This document shows, piece by piece, positions 9,365-17,782 of a DNA stretch of 28,248 nucleotides (positions are counted from its first letter, which is position 1; each line of letters opens with the position of its first letter). The notes under the pieces are model-generated. The model ran no database searches and had not been told where the DNA came from. It saw only the letters and a list, made by a program, of their open reading frames with translations. Both the position numbers and the translations under genes were made by a program. This DNA comes from RECO01 sp050485385 (GTDB taxonomy: Bacteria; Pseudomonadota; Alphaproteobacteria; Geminicoccales; Geminicoccaceae), in the NCBI GenBank assembly GCA_050485385.1, contig JBJHBG010000064.1:1-28248 (forward strand), written 5' to 3'.

Positions 9365-11917
9365 ATGTCCCGCTATGCCGTCCGCGAGACCGAGGCGAAG
9401 TGGCAGCGCCTCTGGGAAGAGCGCCGCACCTTCGAGGTCGAGGCCGATCCCGCCAAGCCCAAGTGCTACGTCCTCGAGATGTTCCCCTACCCGTCGGGGC
9501 GCATCCACATGGGTCACGTCCGCAACTACACCCTCGGCGACGTGGTGGCGCGCACACGGCGGATGCAGGGGTTCAACGTCCTCCATCCGATGGGTTGGGA
9601 CGCGTTCGGTCTACCGGCCGAGAACGCCGCGATGCAGCGGGGCGTGCACCCCAAGGGCTGGACCTACCAGAACATCGCCGAGATGCGGGCCCAGTTGAAG
9701 ACGATGGGCCTGTCGCTCGACTGGAGCCGGGAACTCGCGACCTGCGATCCGGACTACGTCCACCAGCAGCAGTCGCTGTTCCTCGATTTCTACGAAGCGG
9801 GGCTGGTCTACCGCCGGGAAAGCTGGGTCAACTGGGACCCGGTCGACCGGACGGTGCTCGCCAACGAGCAGGTGGTCGAGGGCCGCGGCTGGCGCTCCGG
9901 GGCCGTGGTGCAGCGCAAGAAGCTCAGCCAGTGGTTCTTCAAGATCACCGTCTTCGCCGACGACCTGCTCGCTGCGATCGACGGCCTCGAGCGCTGGCCG
10001 GACAAGGTCCGGCTGATGCAGCAGAACTGGATCGGCCGCTCGACCGGCGCCCGCGTGCGCTTTCCGCTCGACGGCCGGAGCGAGCCGTTGGAGGTGTTCA
10101 CCACCCGGCCCGACACGCTCTACGGCGCCAGCTTCATGGCGATCGCCCCGGACCACCCGCTGGCGGCCGAGTTGGCCCGGAGCGATGCGACGCTCGCCGC
10201 CTTCGTCGAGGACTGCGCCCGCATCGGCACCAGCGAGGAGGCCATCGCCAAGGCCGAGAAGCTCGGCCACGACACGGGCCTCGTCGCCCGGAGCCCGCTG
10301 ACCGGTGCGGCCTTGCCGGTCTACGTCGCCAACTTCGTCCTGATGGACTACGGCACCGGCGCCATCTTCGGCTGTCCGGCGCACGACCAGCGCGACCTGG
10401 AGTTCGCCCGCAAATATGGCCGGCCGGTGGTGCCCGTGGTGCTGCCCGAGGGTGCCGATCCCGCCGCCTTCGTCATCGGCGACGAGGCCTATGTCGGCCC
10501 CGGCCGCCTGTTCAACTCGGCGTTCCTCGACGGCCTCGAGGTCGAGGACGCCAAGGCCCGGGTGATCGCGCGCCTGGAGGAGATCGGCGGCGGCACGGGC
10601 GAGACCACCTATCGCCTGCGCGACTGGGGCATCTCGCGGCAGCGCTATTGGGGCTGTCCCATCCCGATCCTCTACGACGAGGAAGGTACGGCGCATCCGG
10701 TGCCGCGCGACCAGCTGCCGGTGCTGTTGCCGGACGACGTCAGCTTCGACCGGCCGGGCAATCCGCTGGAGCGGCACGAGGCGTGGCGGGCCGTGGAGGC
10801 GGGCGGCAGGACGTTCCATCGCGAGACCGACACGATGGACACGTTCGTCGACAGCTCATGGTACTTCGCCCGCTTCTGCTCGCCCGGGGCGGCGGTGCCC
10901 GTGGCGCGGGACGCGGTCGACTACTGGTTGCCGGTCGACCAGTACGTGGGTGGTGTCGAGCACGCGGTCCTGCACCTGCTCTATTCGCGCTTCTTCACCC
11001 GCGCGATGCGCCGAACGGGCCATGTCGGGCTGGACGAGCCCTTCGCCGGGCTCTTCACCCAGGGCATGGTCACCCATCAGACCTTCCGCGCCACGGATGG
11101 CGCTTGGCTGGAGCCCGAGGAGGTCCGCCAGGAGGCGGGCGGCTGGGTGAAGGTGGCGGACGGTGCCGCGGTCGAGGCCGGGCGCGTCGAGAAGATGTCG
11201 AAGTCGAAGAGGAACACGATCGACCCGCAGACCATCATCCAGGCCTACGGGGCCGACTGCGCGCGGCTGTTCATGCTCTCGGACAGCCCGCCCGAGCGCG
11301 ACCTGGAATGGACCGAGGCCGGCATCGACGGTGCTTGGCGCTACCTCAACCGTGTCTGGCGGCTGGTCGACGAGCGCTTGCCGCATCTGGCCCCGCCCGG
11401 CACGGCCGTGCCCGCCGACCTCTCCGAGCCGGCTCGGGCGCTCCGCCGGCAGGTGCACCTCACCGTCGACGGCGTCGGCCAGGGGCTCGAGCGTTTCCAC
11501 TTCAACAAGGCGGTGGCGCTGGTGCGCGAACTGACCAACGCGCTCGAGGCCTTCGATCTGGACGATCCGGCAGCACCGGCGCTGTTGCGCGAGGCGTTCG
11601 AGGCGCTGGTGCGGCTCATGGCGCCGATGACGCCGCACCTGGCCGAGGAGCTGTGGGAGCGGCTGGGGCACGCCACGCTGGTGGTCGACGCCGCTTGGCC
11701 CAAGGCCGACCCGGCATGGCTCGCGGCCGCGACCGTCACGGTCGCCGTGCAGGTCAACGGCAAGCGCCGGGGCGAGGTGGAGCTGCCCGCCGGCGTCGAC
11801 GAGGCTACCGCTCGCGAGGCGGCCTTGGCACTCGACAACGTCCGTCGCATGGTCGACGGCAAGGCCCTGCGCAAGGTGATCGTCGTGCCGGATCGTATCG
11901 TCAATGTCGTGGTCTAG
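9365..11917 (+). CDS. leuS: Leucyl-tRNA synthetase
   Basis: Charges tRNA-Leu with leucine in the cytoplasm. At 850 residues it has the usual bacterial length. Class I signatures are present: the HIGH motif as HMGH at 48-51 within PYPSGRIHMGHVRNY, and the KMSKS motif at 610-614 (KMSKSKRNTIDP). The region between holds the connective polypeptide editing domain with the TTRPDT motif (FTTRPDTLYGASF), which hydrolyses mischarged tRNA. The anticodon-binding domain and C-terminal domain (VNGKRRGEVELP) follow. It lies between DUF3576 and lptE, overlapping lptE by 14 bases, so the genes are probably co-transcribed. Confidence 0.98.
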   Translation: MSRYAVRETEAKWQRLWEERRTFEVEADPAKPKCYVLEMFPYPSGRIHMGHVRNYTLGDVVARTRRMQGFNVLHPMGWDAFGLPAENAAMQRGVHPKGWTYQNIAEMRAQLKTMGLSLDWSRELATCDPDYVHQQQSLFLDFYEAGLVYRRESWVNWDPVDRTVLANEQVVEGRGWRSGAVVQRKKLSQWFFKITVFADDLLAAIDGLERWPDKVRLMQQNWIGRSTGARVRFPLDGRSEPLEVFTTRPDTLYGASFMAIAPDHPLAAELARSDATLAAFVEDCARIGTSEEAIAKAEKLGHDTGLVARSPLTGAALPVYVANFVLMDYGTGAIFGCPAHDQRDLEFARKYGRPVVPVVLPEGADPAAFVIGDEAYVGPGRLFNSAFLDGLEVEDAKARVIARLEEIGGGTGETTYRLRDWGISRQRYWGCPIPILYDEEGTAHPVPRDQLPVLLPDDVSFDRPGNPLERHEAWRAVEAGGRTFHRETDTMDTFVDSSWYFARFCSPGAAVPVARDAVDYWLPVDQYVGGVEHAVLHLLYSRFFTRAMRRTGHVGLDEPFAGLFTQGMVTHQTFRATDGAWLEPEEVRQEAGGWVKVADGAAVEAGRVEKMSKSKRNTIDPQTIIQAYGADCARLFMLSDSPPERDLEWTEAGIDGAWRYLNRVWRLVDERLPHLAPPGTAVPADLSEPARALRRQVHLTVDGVGQGLERFHFNKAVALVRELTNALEAFDLDDPAAPALLREAFEALVRLMAPMTPHLAEELWERLGHATLVVDAAWPKADPAWLAAATVTVAVQVNGKRRGEVELPAGVDEATAREAALALDNVRRMVDGKALRKVIVVPDRIVNVVV

Positions 11918-12413
11918 GCGCGGGCTGCTCTTGGCGTTGGCGGCGGTCCTGCCGGGCTGCGGCTTCCGCCCGGTCTACGGCCGGCGATCCGACGACGCGG
12001 GACTGGCCGAGGATTTGCGGGCCATCCGCCTGCCCAACGCGTCCGGTCGGATCGACTACACGCTGCGGCAGGCGCTGGTCGGCGAGCTCAATCCCACGGG
12101 TACGTCGACCGCCGAGCGCTACCAGCTCGACTACGCACTGTCGCGCAGCAGCGAGGAACTGGCGATCCAGCTCGACGCGGTGGTAACGCGCATCGACCGT
12201 ACCATCGGCGCGACCTACACGCTGCGCGACCTCGCCGACGACCGGGTGCTCTACCAGGGCCGCGCCGAGCGGACGGCTAGCTTCAACGTTCGCGGCGAGC
12301 CCTATGCCGACCGCATCGCCGGCGAGGATGCCGACCGCCGGGCGACCCGCGAGTTGGCGGTCGCGATCCGTCAACAGCTCGTCGCCTATTTCGAGCGTCG
12401 CGAGCCGGTGTGA
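11904..12413 (+). CDS. lptE: LPS-assembly lipoprotein LptE
   Basis: A 169-residue outer-membrane lipoprotein. The signal peptide ends in a lipobox LPGC with Cys19 lipidated, followed by the characteristic GFRPVYG start of alphaproteobacterial LptE. LptE plugs the LptD barrel and helps place lipopolysaccharide in the outer leaflet. The remainder has the small alpha/beta fold with the motif ERYQLDYALSRSSEE and a long C-terminal helix. It overlaps leuS by 14 bases and holA by 4, so the three are translationally coupled, as in the widely conserved leuS-lptE-holA order. Confidence 0.92.
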   Translation: MSWSRRGLLLALAAVLPGCGFRPVYGRRSDDAGLAEDLRAIRLPNASGRIDYTLRQALVGELNPTGTSTAERYQLDYALSRSSEELAIQLDAVVTRIDRTIGATYTLRDLADDRVLYQGRAERTASFNVRGEPYADRIAGEDADRRATRELAVAIRQQLVAYFERREPV

Positions 12414-13426
12414 AGCTGGCCCCCCGCCAGGTCGACGCCTTTTTGCGCCGGCCGCCGGACGAGGTGCGCGCGGTCCTGCTCTACGGTCCGGATCAGGGGC
12501 TGGCCGCCGAGCGGCGAGCGGATTTGTTGCGCGCTTGGCTGGACGATCCCAAGGACCCCATGGCGGTGACGGTGTTGGAAGCGGATCAGCTCCGCAGCGA
12601 TCCGGCGCGGCTGCTCGACGAGGCCATGGCCTATGCCATGCTCGGCGGCCGGCGGGCGGTCCGCGTCACCGAGGCGGGCGACGGATTGACCAAGGCGTTG
12701 CAGGAGCTCTTGGCCCAGCCGGCGACCGAGGCGCCGGTGCTGATCGAGGCGGGCGAACTGGGCGCTGCTTCCAGCCTGCGCAAGCTGTGCGAGACCAAGC
12801 CCAACGCGGCGGCGATCCCCTGCTACCGGCTCGACGACCGCGATCTGGAGCGGGCGGTGCGCGAGCGGCTGGGCGCGCTCGGGCTGCGCGCCGAGCCGGC
12901 GGCGTTCGAATTCCTGCTGGCGCAGCTCGGCGCCGATGCCGCCATCACCCGCAACGAGCTGGAAAAGCTCGACCTCTACATGGGCGAGCGGCGCGACGTC
13001 CGGCTGCAGGATGCGGCCGCCTGCGTCGGCGACAGCTCCGCCCTCGAACTCGAAGCCCTCCTGCACGCGACGGCCACGGGCGATGCTGCGGGCGCCATGC
13101 GCTTGGTCGAGCGGCTGTTGGCGGCGCGGCAGGCGCCGGTGGCGATGGTCCGCGTGCTGCAAGCCCACTGGCAGCGGCTCTGGCGCCTGCGCGTTGCCGT
13201 CGATGCGGGCGGGTCCGTCGCCGGCGTCGTCGACGCCGCCCGGCCGCCGATCTTCTTCAAGGCCAAGCCCAAGGTACAGGCCGCACTCCGCCGCTGGAGC
13301 GCGGCCGATCTGCGCCGGGGGCTCCAGGCGTTGGCCCTGGCCGAGCGCCGGCTCAAGACGACCGGTCTGCCCGCGGCCGACGTCCTCCGCCACGCCATCC
13401 TCGGCCTGACGACCGGCCGTCGATAG
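12410..13426 (+). CDS. holA: DNA polymerase III subunit delta
   Basis: The delta subunit opens the beta sliding clamp within the clamp-loader complex during DNA replication. The 338-residue protein shows the family layout: an N-terminal AAA+-like domain without a working P-loop (VLLYGPDQGLAAERRADLL), the region PAVLIEAGEL-like strand at about 105-112, a lid domain with GADAAITRNELEKLDLY, and a C-terminal helical collar (MVRVLQAHWQRLWRL, KPKVQAALRRWS). The GTG start overlaps the lptE stop as GTGA, a typical coupling. It ends the leuS operon; a hairpin follows within 6 bases of its stop. Confidence 0.93.
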   Translation: MKLAPRQVDAFLRRPPDEVRAVLLYGPDQGLAAERRADLLRAWLDDPKDPMAVTVLEADQLRSDPARLLDEAMAYAMLGGRRAVRVTEAGDGLTKALQELLAQPATEAPVLIEAGELGAASSLRKLCETKPNAAAIPCYRLDDRDLERAVRERLGALGLRAEPAAFEFLLAQLGADAAITRNELEKLDLYMGERRDVRLQDAAACVGDSSALELEALLHATATGDAAGAMRLVERLLAARQAPVAMVRVLQAHWQRLWRLRVAVDAGGSVAGVVDAARPPIFFKAKPKVQAALRRWSAADLRRGLQALALAERRLKTTGLPAADVLRHAILGLTTGRR

Positions 13427-13431
13427 TCGGT

Positions 13432-13469
13432 CGAGCGCACTTCGAGGGGTGACACGAAGGGTGCGCTCG
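13432..13469 (+). terminator. Inverted repeat after holA (operon boundary candidate)
   Basis: CGAGCGCAC (13432-13440) and GTGCGCTCG (13461-13469) form a perfect 9-bp stem; inner TTCG/CGAA can extend it with a 2-base bulge. It begins 5 bases after the holA stop and lies before the permease genes. No T-run follows, so it may be a weak terminator or mRNA end stabiliser. Confidence 0.5.
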
Positions 13470-13503
13470 CTACGATCCGGCGGGCGAATGGGAGGCTTCT
13501 TGG

Positions 13504-14505
13504 GTGCTGCGGTACGTCGTCCGCCGTTGTCTGATGATGATCCCGACGCTGATCGCCATCAGCTTCGTGGTTTTCGTGATCATCCAGCTCCCCGAGGGCG
13601 ACTACCTCGATTCCATGGTGGCCGAGATGGAGGCGCGCGGCGAGCGCATGCCCGCCGAGCAACTGGCCTTCCTGCGCGCCCAGTACGGCCTCGACGAACC
13701 CTTCCTGCAACGCTACGTCACCTGGATCACCAACATCGTCTTCCGCTTCGACTTCGGCTATTCGTTCGAGTACGACCGGCCGGTACTCGAAGTCATCGGC
13801 GATCGTTTTTGGCTCACCGCCATCCTCGCCGTCGGTACCATAATTTTCACGTGGATCGTCTCGTTCCCGATCGCCATCTATTCCGCCGTCTACAAATATT
13901 CCATCGGCGACCATGTCCTGACATTCATCGGCTTCCTCGGCCTGGCGACGCCGAATTTCCTGTTGGCGTTGATTCTCTTGTATCTGTCGCAGGTGTACTT
14001 CGGCACCGAGATCGGCACCATCATGGCCGAGCGCTACATCGGCGAGCCGATGAGCTGGGGCAAGTTCTTCTCCATCCTCGAGCACATGTGGGTGGCGGTG
14101 GTCGTCATCGGCACCGCCGGCACCGCCGGCATGATTCGCCGCATCCGCGCCAACCTGCTCGACGAGCTGCAGAAGCCGTACGTCGTCACCGCCCGCGCCA
14201 AGGGTCTGCCGCCGGGCAAGGCGCTGGTCAAGTACCCGCTCAGGCTCGCGCTCAATCCCTTCATCTCCGACATCGGTAACCTTCTGCCGGACCTCATCTC
14301 CGGTTCCGTGCTGGTTGCCTTCGTCCTCTCGCTGCCGACCAACGGTCCGATCCTGGTGAATGCCCTGCAGAGCCAGGACATGTACCTCGCCGGCGCCATC
14401 GTCATGCTGGAGGCGGTGCTGGTGGTGGTGGGCGTGCTGATCTCCGATCTGGCGCTGGCGGCCCTCGATCCGCGCATCCGCATGGGTGGAGGGCTCCGGC
14501 GATGA
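13504..14505 (+). CDS. Oligopeptide-type ABC transporter permease (DppB/OppB family)
   Basis: A 333-residue inner-membrane protein with the standard DppB/OppB layout. TM1 is at about residues 10-29, followed by a periplasmic segment with the family motif LRAQYGLDEPFLQRYVTWI, then five further membrane spans. The cytoplasmic coupling (EAA) loop reads LDELQKPYVVTARAKGL. It ends LAALDPRIRMG as usual. The GTG start is preceded by GGGAGG. It overlaps the next permease as ATGA. The substrate is unknown: family members carry peptides, glutathione, nickel or sugars. No binding protein or ATPase of this system lies in the window, which is unusual for the family. Confidence 0.92.
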   Translation: MLRYVVRRCLMMIPTLIAISFVVFVIIQLPEGDYLDSMVAEMEARGERMPAEQLAFLRAQYGLDEPFLQRYVTWITNIVFRFDFGYSFEYDRPVLEVIGDRFWLTAILAVGTIIFTWIVSFPIAIYSAVYKYSIGDHVLTFIGFLGLATPNFLLALILLYLSQVYFGTEIGTIMAERYIGEPMSWGKFFSILEHMWVAVVVIGTAGTAGMIRRIRANLLDELQKPYVVTARAKGLPPGKALVKYPLRLALNPFISDIGNLLPDLISGSVLVAFVLSLPTNGPILVNALQSQDMYLAGAIVMLEAVLVVVGVLISDLALAALDPRIRMGGGLRR

Positions 14506-15650
14506 GCAGCCGCCGCTACGTCGACCCCGAGCCCTTCGACACCAGCGAGGAGCGCCCGCTCACGCCGGAACAGGAGAAGTTCTACACCGCCTCGCAGTGG
14601 CAACTGGTCTGGTGGCGCTTTCGCCGCCACAGGCTCGCGGTGGTCTCCTTCTGGTTCCTCCTGATCCTCTACGGCTCGATCCTGATCTCGGAGTTCCTCG
14701 CTCCCTACGCGCTCGACAGCCGCAACGCCGACTTCGTCCATGCGCCGCCGCAACGGGTCCATCTCTGGCACGACGGCCAGTTCGTCGGCCCCTTCGTCTA
14801 CGGCTACCGCTTCACCCTCGACCTGGAGCGCATGCAGCGCATCTACGTCGTCGACGAGAGCGACGTGCAGGCCTTGCGCTTCTTCTGTCGCGGCGACCGC
14901 TACCGTTTCTGGGGGATGGTCGAGGGCGACCTGCACCTGGTCTGTCCGGCGGAGGGCGGCACGTTCTTCCTCTGGGGTACCGACCGTCTCGGCCGCGACA
15001 TGTTCTCGCGCATCCTCTACGGGGCGCGCATCAGCCTCACCATCGGCCTTCTCGGTGTCGCCGTCAGCTTCGTGCTCGGCGTGACCCTCGGTGGGATCGC
15101 CGGCTATTTCGGCGGCCTGATCGACAGCGCCATCCAGCGCGTCATCGAGGTGATCCGAAGTTTTCCGGTGATACCCTTGTGGATGGCCCTGTCGGCGGCG
15201 CTGCCGGTGACCTGGGACGCGCTCTGGGTCTATTTCGGCATCACCATCATCCTCGGGCTGGTCGACTGGCCGGGCCTCGCCCGCGCCGTGCGCGGCCGCA
15301 TCCTCGCCCTGCGCGAAGAGGACTTCGCCCAGGCGGCCGTGCTGATGGGGGCGAGGCCCGGCCGCGTCATCGGCCGCCATATGGTGCCGAGCTTCGCCAG
15401 CCACCTGATCGCCAGCGTCACCCTCGCCATCCCGTCGATGATCCTCGGCGAGACCGCGCTCTCGTTCCTCGGTCTCGGCCTCAGGCCGCCGATCACCTCC
15501 TGGGGCGTGCTCCTGACCGAAGCGCAGAACATCAACGCCGTCGCCCTCTACCCGTGGCTGATGCTGCCGGTGGTGCCGGTGATCCTCGTCGTCCTCGCCT
15601 TCAACTTCGTCGGTGACGGTCTCCGCGATGCGGCCGACCCCTACAGCTAG
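14502..15650 (+). CDS. Oligopeptide-type ABC transporter permease (DppC/OppC family) with long periplasmic insert
   Basis: The 382-residue partner of the preceding permease. A cytoplasmic N-terminal tail leads to TM1 (about 46-66). Canonical DppC proteins reach the FGTDxxGRDxxSR motif about 40 residues later; here that motif (GTDRLGRDMFSR) is at 159-170, so a periplasmic insert of some 70 extra residues lies between, rich in aromatic and charged residues. The rest is standard: further membrane spans and the coupling loop with EEDFAQAAVLMGARPGRVI, then SFLGLGLRPPITSWG. The insert may contact a dedicated binding protein. It overlaps the upstream gene by 4 bases; the LprI-like gene follows after 10 bases. 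Confidence 0.92.
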   Translation: MSSRRYVDPEPFDTSEERPLTPEQEKFYTASQWQLVWWRFRRHRLAVVSFWFLLILYGSILISEFLAPYALDSRNADFVHAPPQRVHLWHDGQFVGPFVYGYRFTLDLERMQRIYVVDESDVQALRFFCRGDRYRFWGMVEGDLHLVCPAEGGTFFLWGTDRLGRDMFSRILYGARISLTIGLLGVAVSFVLGVTLGGIAGYFGGLIDSAIQRVIEVIRSFPVIPLWMALSAALPVTWDALWVYFGITIILGLVDWPGLARAVRGRILALREEDFAQAAVLMGARPGRVIGRHMVPSFASHLIASVTLAIPSMILGETALSFLGLGLRPPITSWGVLLTEAQNINAVALYPWLMLPVVPVILVVLAFNFVGDGLRDAADPYS

Positions 15651-15660
15651 GAGGCAGCGC

Positions 15661-16125
15661 ATGACCTCTCGGGCGGTGCTGGCCGCCATCATCCTCGCCG
15701 CATCGCCCGCCCAGGGTGCCGGCGACGAACACACGGCCCTACTGGAGGCCTGCATCGCCGCCGCCGGCGGGCCGGGCCGGGCGGCGGCCGCCACGTGTTT
15801 CGGTCAGGTCACGCAGCACTGTCTGGTCGCGACCGACCTCACCACCCGCGACATGGTCACCTGCACGGGCGAGGAATACGCCGCCTGGACGGCGCTCATG
15901 GACGCGGCCTTGGAGCGGCTGCGCGACGGCGAGCCCGAGGCCCGCGTCGAGGTCGTCGATCGGGCGCAGGCAGCGTGGGCGCCGTGGCGCGATGCGCGCT
16001 GCGCCATTTACACGACCTACGACGGTAGCCTATTCCGCCCGCTCGCCGTCCGTTGCCTTGCCGACACCACGGCCGACCGCGTGGTCGACCTCTGGCAGAT
16101 CGAGCGCGGGTTGATCGGCGAATAG
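15661..16125 (+). CDS. Secreted LprI-like (DUF1311) protein
   Basis: A 154-residue exported protein. Signal peptide residues 1-20 (ends AQGA). The mature chain has paired cysteines (C31/C46, C54/C68, C114/C132), suggesting periplasmic disulfides, and the C-terminal pattern RAQAAWAPWRDARC...C typical of the LprI/DUF1311 family (PF07007). Some members (LprI of Mycobacterium, and periplasmic relatives) are reported as lysozyme inhibitors, but most are uncharacterised, so that role should not be assumed. The ATG is chosen because a perfect AGGAGG sits 6 bases upstream. It follows the permease pair by 10 bases and is probably co-transcribed. Confidence 0.82.
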   Translation: MTSRAVLAAIILAASPAQGAGDEHTALLEACIAAAGGPGRAAAATCFGQVTQHCLVATDLTTRDMVTCTGEEYAAWTALMDAALERLRDGEPEARVEVVDRAQAAWAPWRDARCAIYTTYDGSLFRPLAVRCLADTTADRVVDLWQIERGLIGE

Positions 16126-16161
16126 ACCGGGCCCGAGCCCATCACGCGTCGAGGAGGGACC

Positions 16162-16680
16162 ATGCGCGCCGACGACCTCAAGAGCTTGCAGGCTCCGATC
16201 AAACAGGCCTATCGCGACGATCCCGAGCAGGCGGTGGTGACGCTGAAGGCGTCGGGCACGCTCGGCGAGGGCATCGCTTGCTCGGTTGCGACCTCCAAGG
16301 CGCTGATCGAGGCCGGGCTGCATCCTGCCAGCGGCGGCGACGGCAGCTTCGCCTGCTCGGGCGACATGCTCCTGGAAGCCCTGGCCGCCTGCGCCGGCGT
16401 GACGTTGAAGGCGGTCGCGACGGCCTTGGAGATCCCCTTGCGCGGCGGCTCGGTCCATGCCGAAGGCGACCTCGACTTCCGCGGCACGCTCGGCGTGGCG
16501 AAGGACGCGCCGGTGGGGTTCCGCGCCATTCGCCTCCGCTTCGATCTCGATACCGACGCGAGCGAGGAGCAACTCGCCACGCTGTTGAAGTTGACCGAGC
16601 GCTACTGCGTCGTGCTCCAAACCATCGCCCGGCCGCCGGAGCTGGCGGCGAGAATCTCCTCCCGCAAGGGTGCTGCGTAG
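16162..16680 (+). CDS. OsmC-family protein
   Basis: A 172-residue soluble protein of the OsmC/Ohr superfamily. The two hallmark cysteines are present: Cys77 in LEALAACAGVTLKAVA and Cys149 in RYCVVLQTI. In characterised members they reduce organic hydroperoxides; this subgroup (longer N-terminus, YhfA-like) is less well studied and could act on another thiol substrate. Start ATG preceded by GAGGAGGGACC. It lies 36 bases after the LprI-like gene and 115 bases before the ABC importer, where the spacer holds no clear terminator, so it could share a transcript with either. Confidence 0.88.
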   Translation: MRADDLKSLQAPIKQAYRDDPEQAVVTLKASGTLGEGIACSVATSKALIEAGLHPASGGDGSFACSGDMLLEALAACAGVTLKAVATALEIPLRGGSVHAEGDLDFRGTLGVAKDAPVGFRAIRLRFDLDTDASEEQLATLLKLTERYCVVLQTIARPPELAARISSRKGAA

Positions 16681-16795
16681 ACGATCCTTCTCCTTTTGCG
16701 CCGCAATACGGAATTCGGTCCGGACGGATGACGCGCTAGACATCCACCTCGACAGCCGCCGGCAAGCCAGCCAGCGGCAAGCGGAGGATGCGATC

Positions 16796-17782
16796 GTGTC
16801 GAATGCCCGGATCACGCGCCGTCTAGCCCTTGGCCTCGGGGCGGCGCTGTGCCTGTGCACGGCCCCCGCGGTCGCCGACACCCCCGCCCGCATCACCCTC
16901 GACTACGCCTACTACAACCCTCTGAGCCTACTCATGAAGGAGAAGGGGTGGCTGGAGGAGGCGCTGGCCGGAGACGGCATCGAGGTGCGCTGGGTCTTGA
17001 GCCTCGGCAGCAACCGCGCGCTCGAATACCTCTCCGGCGGCAGCATCGACCTCGGCTCCACCGCCGGCGGCGCCGCCCTGGTCGGCCGCGCCAACGGCAA
17101 TCCGATCAGGAGCGTCTACCTCTATTCGCAGCCCGAGTGGACGGCGCTGGTCACGCGTCCCGACACCGGGATCGAGACCGTGGCCGACCTCGCCGGCAAG
17201 ACCGTCGCCGTCACGCGCGGCACCGACCCGCACCTGTTCCTGCTGCAGGCGCTGGCGGCCGAGGGCCTCGCCGAGCGCGACGTGCGCACCGTGCTGCTCC
17301 AGCACCCGGACGGTGGCCGGGCACTGGTCTCGCGCCAGGTCGACGCCTGGGCCGGGCTCGATCCGCACATGGCCCAGCACGAGCTGGAGGACGGCGTGGT
17401 GCTGTTCCATCGCGCACCCGAGCTGAATACCTATGGCGTGCTCAACGTCCGCGAGGCCTTCGCCGAGCGCTATCCGGAGACGGTGGTGCGCGTGCTCGAG
17501 GTCTACGAGCGGGCGCGCGCCTACGCCAGGGAGTACCCCGACGAGCTGGTAGCGGTGCTCGCCGATGCGGCACGTCTGGACGGCGACGTCGCCCGGCTCC
17601 AGCTCGAGCAGCGCACCGCCCTCGACGTGGCGGCGATCGACGCGCCGGTGCGCGCAACCCTGCTCGCGGCCGGCGAGGTGCTGCAGGCGATCGGCGTCAT
17701 CCGCCCGGAGGTGGACGTGCCGGCGCTGCTCGACGCCCTGATCGACACGCGCTTCACCGACCGTCTTGCGGTCGCCGGCTGA
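16796..17782 (+). CDS. Sulfonate/nitrate/taurine-type ABC transporter substrate-binding protein
   Basis: A 328-residue periplasmic binding protein of the NitT/TauT/SsuA type. The signal region ITRRLALGLGAALCL with a twin arginine, ending AVAD, could be Tat or Sec. The mature part shows YYNPLSLLMKEKGWLEE (substrate-facing first helix), GGSIDLGSTAGGAALVGRANG, the strand TVADLAGKTVAVTRGTDPH and YPETVVRVLEVYERAR, all typical of the family; SsuA-like aliphatic sulfonate receptors are the closest by eye. The GTG start is chosen (frame open from 16670) because GGAGG lies 8 bases upstream and it places the signal peptide at the end. It overlaps the permease start (TGATG). No sulfonate monooxygenase gene is near, so the substrate stays open. 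Confidence 0.88.
   Translation: MSNARITRRLALGLGAALCLCTAPAVADTPARITLDYAYYNPLSLLMKEKGWLEEALAGDGIEVRWVLSLGSNRALEYLSGGSIDLGSTAGGAALVGRANGNPIRSVYLYSQPEWTALVTRPDTGIETVADLAGKTVAVTRGTDPHLFLLQALAAEGLAERDVRTVLLQHPDGGRALVSRQVDAWAGLDPHMAQHELEDGVVLFHRAPELNTYGVLNVREAFAERYPETVVRVLEVYERARAYAREYPDELVAVLADAARLDGDVARLQLEQRTALDVAAIDAPVRATLLAAGEVLQAIGVIRPEVDVPALLDALIDTRFTDRLAVAG

Noticed and set aside
8974..12186. A 1070-codon open frame overlapping DUF3576, leuS and lptE
   Set aside because: Arg/Gly/Ala-rich shadow in another frame of genes with clear motifs; no ribosome site or domain.
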